A stretch of DNA of 6,315 nt from Candidatus Aphodoplasma excrementigallinarum (GTDB lineage Bacteria > Bacillota > Clostridia > UBA1381 > UMGS1253), in NCBI GenBank assembly GCA_018713805.1, contig DVOF01000045.1:1-6315 (forward strand), given 5' to 3'. Shown here piece by piece: positions 1-5,458 of the stretch (its first letter is position 1; each line of letters begins with the position of its first letter). The notes under the pieces are model-generated. The model searched no databases. It saw only the letters and a list, made by a program, of their open reading frames with translations, and had not been told where the DNA came from. The position numbers were made by a program, and so were the translations under genes.

Positions 1-114
1 TCTTTGACCAGTTTCATAATAGGAATATGTTCTTTGCGTTACATTAATCGCTTTTCCAACTTGTAACTGTGTTAAATTATTATCTTCTCGTAATTCTTTA
101 ATTCGCTTGTACAT
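1..114 (-). CDS. XRE-family helix-turn-helix transcriptional regulator, N-terminal part (cut by window edge)
   Basis: An ATG at 112-114 opens 38 uninterrupted codons running off the left edge. The protein starts MYKRIKELREDN and reads through a Cro/CI-type helix-turn-helix: helix 2 is around residues 15-24 (TQLQVGKAIN) and recognition helix 3 around residues 26-36 (TQRTYSYYETG). The early KELRE and later YYETG signatures are typical of the HTH_3/XRE family, whose members are DNA-binding repressors or activators in phages, integrative elements and toxin-antitoxin loci. An AGAGGGTG-like ribosome binding site lies just upstream, about 7-9 bases from the start. The gene is AT-rich, unlike the genes right of 584, and is transcribed divergently from the small gene at 262. 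The effector domain is outside the window, so its class (repressor, peptidase-fused, TPR) cannot be told. It probably binds the palindromes at 147-190; that is inference. Confidence 0.88.
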   Translation of the reverse strand, partial: MYKRIKELREDNNLTQLQVGKAINVTQRTYSYYETGQR

Positions 115-146
115 TTATAACACCCTCTTCAGAGAACTATTATCTC

Positions 147-165
147 ATAGAACAAAATATTCTAT
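147..165. promoter_or_regulatory. Candidate operator O1 for the divergent XRE regulator
   Basis: This is a 19-base imperfect palindrome centred on A156. The left arm is ATAGAACAA and the right arm is ATATTCTAT; 7 of 9 positions match when one arm is reverse-complemented. It ends on the first base of the -35 box of the plus-strand promoter. A second palindrome with the same half-site follows 25 bases further on, centre to centre. Arm length, single-base centre and placement between divergent genes fit dimeric Cro/CI-type operators. Binding by the neighbouring regulator is inferred. Confidence 0.6.
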
Positions 166-193
166 TGACTTTTAGACCATATTGTTCTATAAT
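165..193 (+). promoter_or_regulatory. Sigma-A promoter of the small DUF6809-like gene
   Basis: The -35 box TTGACT is at 165-170 and the -10 box TATAAT at 188-193, with the ideal 17-base spacer. It points at the gene starting at 262. Transcription would begin near 200 and give a leader of about 60 bases in which I see no marked structure. Its overlap with O2 and contact with O1 suggest it is repressed by the divergent XRE protein. No equally clear promoter for the regulator itself can be picked out on the opposite strand. Confidence 0.82.
172..190. promoter_or_regulatory. Candidate operator O2 for the divergent XRE regulator
   Basis: This is a 19-base imperfect palindrome centred on A181. The left arm is TTAGACCAT and the right arm is TTGTTCTAT, which is the exact reverse complement of the O1 left arm ATAGAACAA. 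The two arms match at 6 of 9 positions. The site covers the spacer and the first three bases of the -10 box of the plus-strand promoter, so occupancy would block RNA polymerase. All four half-sites of O1 and O2 share a TAGA-like core. A further lone half-site-like stretch (AGAGAACTA) lies at 131-139. Confidence 0.57.
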
Positions 194-261
194 TTTTTTA
201 AGAGGTAGTTGCTATACAAATCAAAACACACCATTCACAACCAGACAGGAGGGGAACAACT

Positions 262-555
262 ATGACAATCTTAGAACAACTATACTACGGGGAACTGAAT
301 CCAAATATGCAGAATTTTGAAGCCGGGAGCAGGTTCGGGCAAACGGTCGAAAACATGGAGCGCGTGGAAGAAAAGCTGCTAAAGGCATTGGCCGGAGAGG
401 AAAAAAGCCTGTTTTCCCGGTTTTCCAGACTGAGTGAAGAAGCGTCCATGCTGTCAGATGTAGAAAATTTCATCATCGGGTTCAAGCTGGGGCTGCAAAT
501 CGGCATAGAGGCGGCGAAGCCGGGCGGGATATACTTTTCAGATATTACAGAATAA
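262..555 (+). CDS. Small DUF6809-like protein of unknown function
   Basis: This 97-residue gene starts at ATG 262, seven bases after a very strong AGGAGGGG ribosome binding site at 247-254, so the start is secure. The protein opens with MTILEQLYYGELNPN and continues with a charged, probably helical middle (about residues 28-60, rich in E, K, R, L and S). It then has the segment DVENFIIGFKLGLQIGIEAA (about residues 66-85). From memory, the LYYG-x-x-x-P opening and the late xxVxxFxxGFKLG motif match DUF6809, small proteins common in Clostridia next to XRE regulators and mobile-element genes. No function is known to me. There is no signal peptide; the hydrophobic stretch near residues 69-80 is short, so it is probably cytoplasmic. 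Base composition lies between the AT-rich leader and the GC-rich right side. It converges on typA, with 28 bases between stop codons. Confidence 0.8.
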   Translation: MTILEQLYYGELNPNMQNFEAGSRFGQTVENMERVEEKLLKALAGEEKSLFSRFSRLSEEASMLSDVENFIIGFKLGLQIGIEAAKPGGIYFSDITE

Positions 556-578
556 AAAGAGGCGGCCTCTGCCGCCCC
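551..578 (-). terminator. Intrinsic terminator of typA
   Basis: Read on the minus strand, GGCGGC-AGAG-GCCGCC forms a 6-bp GC-only stem with a four-base loop. It extends by a G-T and a G-C pair to 559-578, and is followed directly by TTTTTATT. It begins six bases after the typA stop. The plus-strand reading has no T-run after the hairpin, so it should not terminate the convergent small gene efficiently. Its T-tract overlaps that gene's TAA (553-555). Confidence 0.88.
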
Positions 579-583
579 ATCCA

Positions 584-2404
584 TTATTTCAGTTTGCTCT
601 GCGCCTTCAGCCGCAGGCTGTTGTTGAGAATCCGCTTGCGCAGGCGGAAGTTCTTCGGCGTGACCTCCAGCAGCTCGTCCTCACCCAGAAACTCAATCGC
701 TTCCTCGAGACTGAGCTTCTTTGCCGGCACGAGCCGGAGCGCGTCGTCGCTGCCGGCCGCGCGCGTGTTCGTAAGCTGCTTTTTCTTGCAGACGTTTACG
801 CTGATGTCGCCGGCCTTCGGCGAAGCGCCAACCACCATGCCCTCGTACACGGGCGTGCCCGGCTCGATAAACAGAGTGCCGCGCGCCTGCGCGTTGAACA
901 GGCCGTAGCCGACTGCCTCTCCCGTTTCAAACGCAATCAGAGAGCCGGTGAACCGGCGCGTAATCTCGCCCTTATACGGCTCGTAGCCGTTGAACACGGT
1001 GTTTAAAATCCCTTCGCCCTTCGTATCGGTCAGAAACTCGCTCCGGTAGCCGAACAGCCCGCGCGCAGGAATGTTGTACTCAATGCGCATGCGTGTCCCA
1101 GTCGGCGCCATGTGGACAAGCTCGCCCCTGCGCTGGCCCATTTTTTCCATCACGGAGCCGACACTCTCCTCCGGCACGTCGACGAGCAGCCGCTCCATCG
1201 GCTCGCACTTCACGCCGTCAATCTCCTTGAACAATACGCGCGGCGTGCTGACCGCGAATTCATACCCTTCGCGGCGCATGGTCTCAATCAAGATGGAGAG
1301 GTGCATCTCGCCGCGGCCCGACACGATAAAGCTGTCGGTCGTTTCCGCATCGCGCACGCGCAGGGACACGTCCTTCAAAAGCTCGCGGTAGAGCCGGTCG
1401 CGCAATTGGCGCGAGGTGACAAACTTGCCCTCCTGCCCGGCAAAGGGGCTGTCGTTGACCGAAAAGGTCATCTCGACCGTTGGCTCGCCGATTTTCACGA
1501 ACTCGACCGGCTCCGGCGTATCCGGCGCAGTCAGCGTGTTGCCGATTGTGATGTTGTCCAGCCCGGACACGCACACGATGTCGCCAACCTTCGCGCTGTC
1601 GGCCGGCGTGCGCCCCGTCCCGTCGAACTGGTAAATCGCCGCGACCTTGCCGCGGTGCGACACAGATGCATCGTGGTAGTCGCACACCGCAACCTCCTGG
1701 TTCACCTTCAGGCTGCCGCGCTCAATACGCCCAATCGCCATACGGCCCACGTATTCACTATAGTCAATTGAAGAAATCAGCATCTGGAACGGACCGTTCT
1801 CGTCGCCCTCCGGCGCGGGGAGATAGTTAACGATCGTATCAAACAGAACCGACAAATCCTTGCCCGGCTCATTCGGCGACTCCGACGCTGTGCCGTCTCG
1901 TCCGGAGCAGTAGATGATCGGGCTGTCGAGCTGTTCGTCCGTCGCGTCCAGCTCAAGCAGAAGCTCAAGCACCTCGTCGCCCACCTCGCCGAGCCGCGCG
2001 TCCGGCCGGTCGATCTTGTTGATGACGATGATGATCTTATGCCCCAGCGCCAGCGCCTTCGAGAGCACGAACCGCGTCTGCGGCATCGGTCCCTCCGCCG
2101 CATCAACGAGCAGGATAACGCCGTTGACCATTTTGAGCACGCGCTCCACCTCGCCGCCGAAATCGGCGTGCCCCGGCGTATCGACAATGTTGATTTTTAC
2201 GCCCTTGTAGTGCGCCGCCGCATTTTTTGACAGGATCGTGATGCCGCGCTCGCGCTCGAGTGCGTTATTGTCCATCACACGTTCTTCCACGACCTGGTTC
2301 TCGCGGTAGACGCCGCCCTGCTTTAAAAGCTCGTCGACGAGCGTCGTCTTGCCGTGGTCAACGTGCGCAATGATTGCAATATTTCTCAAATCTTCCCGAA
2401 TCAA
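584..2404 (-). CDS. typA: Translational GTPase TypA/BipA
   Basis: This 606-residue protein is full length for TypA/BipA, a ribosome-associated GTPase of the EF-G/LepA family linked to ribosome assembly and to growth under cold or other stress. GTP-binding motifs are intact: G1 AHVDHGKT (13-20), G2 RGITI (53-57), G3 DTPGH (75-79), G4 NKID (129-132) and a G5-like CSGRDG (166-171). The beta-barrel domain 2, EF-G-like domains III and V, and the TypA-specific C-terminal domain follow. That last domain includes KKKQLTNTRAAGSDDALRL and ends in a basic tail. The start is TTG at 2402-2404, because the N-terminus IREDLRNIAIIAHVDHGKTT then matches the family, and GGGGAG (2413-2418) lies eight bases upstream. 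The nearest upstream ATGs are in another frame that meets TAG. It is probably transcribed alone from the promoter near 2454 and ends at the terminator at 551-578. Confidence 0.97.
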   Translation of the reverse strand: MIREDLRNIAIIAHVDHGKTTLVDELLKQGGVYRENQVVEERVMDNNALERERGITILSKNAAAHYKGVKINIVDTPGHADFGGEVERVLKMVNGVILLVDAAEGPMPQTRFVLSKALALGHKIIIVINKIDRPDARLGEVGDEVLELLLELDATDEQLDSPIIYCSGRDGTASESPNEPGKDLSVLFDTIVNYLPAPEGDENGPFQMLISSIDYSEYVGRMAIGRIERGSLKVNQEVAVCDYHDASVSHRGKVAAIYQFDGTGRTPADSAKVGDIVCVSGLDNITIGNTLTAPDTPEPVEFVKIGEPTVEMTFSVNDSPFAGQEGKFVTSRQLRDRLYRELLKDVSLRVRDAETTDSFIVSGRGEMHLSILIETMRREGYEFAVSTPRVLFKEIDGVKCEPMERLLVDVPEESVGSVMEKMGQRRGELVHMAPTGTRMRIEYNIPARGLFGYRSEFLTDTKGEGILNTVFNGYEPYKGEITRRFTGSLIAFETGEAVGYGLFNAQARGTLFIEPGTPVYEGMVVGASPKAGDISVNVCKKKQLTNTRAAGSDDALRLVPAKKLSLEEAIEFLGEDELLEVTPKNFRLRKRILNNSLRLKAQSKLK

Positions 2405-2453
2405 ACTACCGACTCCCCATCATAAAATTCTCCTATTGTAATCCAACCTATAT

Positions 2454-2462
2454 AGTATAGCA
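2454..2462 (-). promoter_or_regulatory. typA: Candidate extended -10 promoter of typA
   Basis: On the minus strand TGC-TATACT occupies 2462 down to 2454, an extended -10 (TGnTATAAT-like) element in a locally AT-rich patch. The -35 at 17 bases spacing is only TTTATT-like and weak. A start near 2447 would leave a leader of about 43 bases that contains the typA ribosome binding site. Position and composition support it; no conserved -35 confirms it. Confidence 0.5.
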
Positions 2463-2617
2463 CAAAGCCTGCCATAAAATAAAGATATTTTTCCATTCCG
2501 GCGGCTGTTTTGCGCGGTTTTTTCGTATATTTACGCCGTGGCGGCGCATTTTCTACAAGAATCGCGCCGGAACATGCGGCCGTTTTGTTACTATAGACAC
2601 CATCGCCGGGAACATGC

Positions 2618-2637
2618 AAAACGGCGGAGCCTCCGCC
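2618..2637 (-). terminator. Probable weak terminator of the proBA-UROD-NUDIX unit
   Basis: On the minus strand GGCGGA-GGC-TCCGCC (2637-2623) forms a GC-rich 6-bp stem with a three-base loop. It is followed by G and then TTTT (2621-2618), nine bases beyond the NUDIX stop. The T-tract is short and interrupted, so termination may be partial and some transcripts may continue into typA. Confidence 0.55.
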
Positions 2638-2646
2638 CCGCCGCAT

Positions 2647-3111
2647 TCATAACAATTTATAGTTCCAAGCGCCGTCTTTCTCCTGCCGGTAGAAAAACTC
2701 GCTAAGCTCTTCACTGTCAAACACCTGCAAATGCGCCATGAAGTCGTCTGCAAGCGAATAGCGTGCCAGCTCGCTGCGCTTCACCCACCGCATCTCGCCC
2801 TCTGCCGACGAGGTGAGCGTGCCGGAAAAGCGGTCCGTTTTATATAGCAGGACAATGTATCGCTCGCCTGTATCCCGCTGCCATTGCTTGATGCCGCACA
2901 GGCGAGGACTTGCAATCTTCAGCCCCGTTTCCTCCAATACTTCGCGCTTCGCTGCCTGGACAAACGATTCGCCTTCCTCGACATGCCCGCCCGGAAATGT
3001 CCACCCCTGCCAGTCTGGCTTTACCCGGTTCTGCAACAGGAGTTCATCCCCACGGTAAACCATGCACAGCGTCGTGAAAATCGCTTTTTCGCTTTTCTCC
3101 ACCCAATCCAC
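2647..3111 (-). CDS. NUDIX hydrolase (MutT-like)
   Basis: This 154-residue protein belongs to the NUDIX superfamily, which hydrolyses nucleoside diphosphates linked to another group, with Mg2+ or Mn2+. The NUDIX box is complete at residues 42-64: G42, E48, R56-E57, E60-E61 and G63-L64 fit GX5EX7REUXEEXGU, and E60/E61 would bind metal. The core begins near residue 10 (AIFTTLCMVYRGDELLLQ). The WTFPGGHVEEGE segment resembles MutT/8-oxo-dGTP-type enzymes, but substrate cannot be read from sequence. The frame opens with GTG at 3109-3111, directly after the TAG of the upstream UROD-family gene. Its ribosome binding site is weak, so translation may be coupled. A GTG three codons later (3100-3102), preceded by AGGTGG, is an equally possible start. 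No signal peptide; cytoplasmic. Probably the last gene of the proBA unit. Confidence 0.93.
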   Translation of the reverse strand: MDWVEKSEKAIFTTLCMVYRGDELLLQNRVKPDWQGWTFPGGHVEEGESFVQAAKREVLEETGLKIASPRLCGIKQWQRDTGERYIVLLYKTDRFSGTLTSSAEGEMRWVKRSELARYSLADDFMAHLQVFDSEELSEFFYRQEKDGAWNYKLL

Positions 3112-4158
3112 CTACTTTGTGTAATCGTGACATGCCCGGATGTAAGCCAGCACATTCTCCGGCGGCACCTCCGGCTCGAGCATATGCGTCGGCGCGACAA
3201 ACAGGCCGCCCGACGGCCCGGCAATGTCGAGGTTGCGGAACACCGCGCTGCGCACCTCGTCCGGCGTGCCGAACGGCATGGTCGTCTGCGTCCCAATCGT
3301 GCCGTGGAACGACAGCGCGCCGCCGTATTCGCTGTGGATTTTTGCAAAGTCCATGCACTCCGGCTGAATCGGATTGAGCACGTCTACACCCGCCTCAATC
3401 AAATCGCCAATCAGCGGCTCTGCGTACCCGCAGGTGTGGTAAAAGACGAGCAAATCCGGCTTCACCGCTTTCGCCGCGTCGATTAGCCCCTTCAGGCGCG
3501 GCCACAGCCATGTACGGTACAGCTCCCGGCTCATCATAATCTGCCGCTGCATGCCGATATCGTCGCCAAGATAGAGGATATCCACCCCCGCACGCGCAAA
3601 CGCCACGGCACGGCGCGTGTTGATTTCCGTCACCGCGTCGAAAATAAACTCCGCGACCGGCTCGTTGCATATCATGTCGACCATCAGGTTTTCCATGCCG
3701 CGCAGATACCAGCCCTGCTCCCAGATCGTCATCTGCATATTGCCCACCGGCGCAAGCCCCGCCGCAATGCAGTCCCGTACCTCGCGTTCCTGCGCCGCTT
3801 CATCCGTTTCCAAAGCCGGGAACGGGTACTCCTTCACCGCCGCAAGGCTGTCAAGCCCATCGAGCGGATGGCGCATATACGTCATGTGCTTGGCAGCCGC
3901 GCTGCCCTTTTCATGCGCCACGCCCCATGCGTCGATCTCCGCGCCGGGCTGCAAATCCCTGTAATAGCGTTCATACTCCTCCCGCGCGGCGGGCACAAGG
4001 CGGCTGTCACAAATGTTTTTCCACGGAATTCCAATCCCGTCCGGGTCAAACATGCCCTCCATCTTTTCCGCAAGCTCCGGGCAAAGGTCGAAATGCACCG
4101 GCGCCTGCTCGTACCCGTTCCGGTGCAACAGCGACAGTAAATTCTCCCGTTTGTTCAT
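3112..4158 (-). CDS. Uroporphyrinogen decarboxylase (URO-D) family protein, not HemE
   Basis: This 348-residue protein has the URO-D TIM-barrel fold pattern. The family includes HemE and the cobalamin-dependent methyltransferases MtaA, MtbA and CmuA. Visible hallmarks are GDDIGMQ (198-204) followed by SRELYRTWLWPRLKGLID (210-227), then FYHTCGYAEPLIGDLIEAG (239-257), DVLNPIQPE (259-267) and a C-terminal VAPTH-MLEPEVPPENVLA (321-338). The N-terminus lacks the HemE substrate-binding signature (RxPxWxMRQAGRY type), so a role in haem synthesis is unlikely. H241 and C243 match the HxC zinc motif of MtaA-like methyltransferases; where MtaA has a further Cys, this protein seems to carry H325. That suggests a Zn-dependent methyl transfer or related reaction, but the substrate is unknown and no corrinoid-protein gene is nearby. 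ATG 4158 is well supported by AAGGAG (4165-4170), six bases upstream. It starts 35 bases after proA and abuts the NUDIX gene. Confidence 0.92.
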   Translation of the reverse strand: MNKRENLLSLLHRNGYEQAPVHFDLCPELAEKMEGMFDPDGIGIPWKNICDSRLVPAAREEYERYYRDLQPGAEIDAWGVAHEKGSAAAKHMTYMRHPLDGLDSLAAVKEYPFPALETDEAAQEREVRDCIAAGLAPVGNMQMTIWEQGWYLRGMENLMVDMICNEPVAEFIFDAVTEINTRRAVAFARAGVDILYLGDDIGMQRQIMMSRELYRTWLWPRLKGLIDAAKAVKPDLLVFYHTCGYAEPLIGDLIEAGVDVLNPIQPECMDFAKIHSEYGGALSFHGTIGTQTTMPFGTPDEVRSAVFRNLDIAGPSGGLFVAPTHMLEPEVPPENVLAYIRACHDYTK

Positions 4159-4193
4159 AGCCGTCTCCTTTTTGTAATCGTCTGATTCAGCAC

Positions 4194-5438
4194 CTACCGA
4201 ATCTGTCCGCTTCCGTATACAATGTATTTGATCGTTGTCAGCTCCTTAAGCCCCATCGGGCCGCGTGCATGGATTTTCTGCGTGCTGATTCCGATTTCCG
4301 CCCCAAAACCAAACTCGTACCCATCGGTAAACCGGGTCGACGCATTGACATAGACTGCCGCCGAATCGACCTCGTCCAAAAACTGCTGCGCCGCAAAATA
4401 GTCAGAAGTGACGATCGCCTCGGAATGCTTTGTGCTGTGCTCGTTGATATGCGCGATCGCCTCGTCGATGCCGCCGACAATTTTGACCGACATGATATAG
4501 TCGTTATACTCGGTATAAAAATCCTCGTTCTCTGCGGGCTTGATGTCTGGGCAGATCGCCCTGCTCTCACTGCAGCCGCGCATCTCCACGCCATGCTTGT
4601 CAAGCGCCTCGTAAATGACGGGCAGGATATCTTTTGCCACCGCGCGGTCGATCACAAGGCTTTCCGCCGCATTGCAGACCGACGGGCGGCTCACCTTTGC
4701 ATTGACAATGATATTGACCGCCATCTCCGGGTCGCACGCGCTGTGGACATAGATGTGGCAGTTGCCCGTCCCCGTTTCAATCACCGGCACCGTCGCATTT
4801 TCCACCACAGAGCGGATCAGCCCTGCGCCGCCGCGCGGGATCAGCACGTCCACATAGCCGTTGAGCTTCATCATTTCCGTCGCCACCGCGCGCGACGTAT
4901 CCTCCACAAAGCAGATACAGTCCTCCGGCAGGCCGACGCCCGCCAGCGCCTCGCGCATCACCTTCGCCAGCGCCGTATTGGAGTGGATTGCCTCGCTCCC
5001 GCCGCGCAGGATAACTGCATTGGACGACTTCAGGCACAGCGCCGCCGCATCCACCGTCACATTCGGCCTCGCTTCATATATAATCCCGATTACGCCGAGC
5101 GGCACGCGCTTCTGGCCAATTTTCAGCCCGTTCGGCCGCTCCCACATACTGATCACTTCGCCCACCGGGTCCGGCAGGCTCCGCACCTGCATCACGCCGT
5201 CGGCAATCGCGTCGATCCGCTCGCGCGTGAGCGTAAGCCGGTCGATCATCGACGGCGCAATCCCCTTTTCCCGCGCATTGCGCAGGTCAATCTCATTGCC
5301 TGCAAGGATTTCGTCCGCACGTGCGCGCAAAACCTCGCTGATTTTTGCAAGCGCGTCGTCCTTGCGCGCGCTGCCCGCTTTCGCCAGTATATAGGACGCT
5401 TTCTGCGCCCCGGCTGCCAGCTGTGTCAAATTCCGCAT
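4194..5438 (-). CDS. proA: Glutamate-5-semialdehyde dehydrogenase (gamma-glutamyl phosphate reductase)
   Basis: ProA carries out the second step of proline synthesis, the NADPH-dependent reduction of gamma-glutamyl phosphate to glutamate 5-semialdehyde, in the cytoplasm. At 414 residues it is the usual length. The aldehyde-dehydrogenase-like fold shows RVPLGVIGIIYEARPNVT (111-128), KSSNAVILRGGSEA (137-150), the PRGGAGLI segment (201-208) and ETGTGNCHIYV (221-231). The catalytic cysteine is C255 in RPSVCNAAESLV. The C-terminus has the family's FGFGAEIGISTQKIHARGPMG block. ATG 5438 is preceded by GGAGGG (5445-5450) at six bases. It lies 20 bases after proB, the usual Bacillota proBA order, and the two enzymes are expected to pass the unstable acyl phosphate directly between them. 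No hairpin separates it from the UROD-family gene downstream. Confidence 0.98.
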   Translation of the reverse strand: MRNLTQLAAGAQKASYILAKAGSARKDDALAKISEVLRARADEILAGNEIDLRNAREKGIAPSMIDRLTLTRERIDAIADGVMQVRSLPDPVGEVISMWERPNGLKIGQKRVPLGVIGIIYEARPNVTVDAAALCLKSSNAVILRGGSEAIHSNTALAKVMREALAGVGLPEDCICFVEDTSRAVATEMMKLNGYVDVLIPRGGAGLIRSVVENATVPVIETGTGNCHIYVHSACDPEMAVNIIVNAKVSRPSVCNAAESLVIDRAVAKDILPVIYEALDKHGVEMRGCSESRAICPDIKPAENEDFYTEYNDYIMSVKIVGGIDEAIAHINEHSTKHSEAIVTSDYFAAQQFLDEVDSAAVYVNASTRFTDGYEFGFGAEIGISTQKIHARGPMGLKELTTIKYIVYGSGQIR

Positions 5439-5458
5439 CGTACACCCTCCGATTCCGT

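Larger units (their letters stand above)
2405..2646. other. Intergenic region between the NUDIX gene and typA
   Basis: These 242 bases hold the NUDIX-proximal hairpin (2623-2637), a direct repeat (2565-2577 and 2604-2617), an inverted pair (2579-2587 and 2617-2625) and a long hairpin candidate (2543-2568). The typA promoter candidate and ribosome binding site lie at the left end. On the minus strand the whole gap is also an open frame: ATG at 2644-2646 directly follows the NUDIX TGA, and its own TGA at 2401-2403 overlaps the typA TTG. I do not call this a gene, because no ribosome binding site precedes it, its composition shifts abruptly, and it runs through the terminator-like hairpin and the promoter candidate. 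Confidence 0.6.

Noticed and set aside
1112..1771. Plus-strand 219-codon frame inside typA
   Set aside because: It is antisense to conserved TypA sequence and low-complexity in H, R and A; no start signal.
2495..2540. Plus-strand T-run after GCGCGG as a possible terminator
   Set aside because: The upstream arm pairs poorly and no plus-strand gene lies upstream to be terminated.
2553..2753. Minus-strand 66-codon frame overlapping the end of the NUDIX gene
   Set aside because: It overlaps conserved NUDIX coding in another frame and has no ribosome binding site or family resemblance.
2884..3486. Plus-strand 200-codon frame across the NUDIX-UROD junction
   Set aside because: It is antisense to two convincing genes, has shadow-type composition and no recognisable motif.
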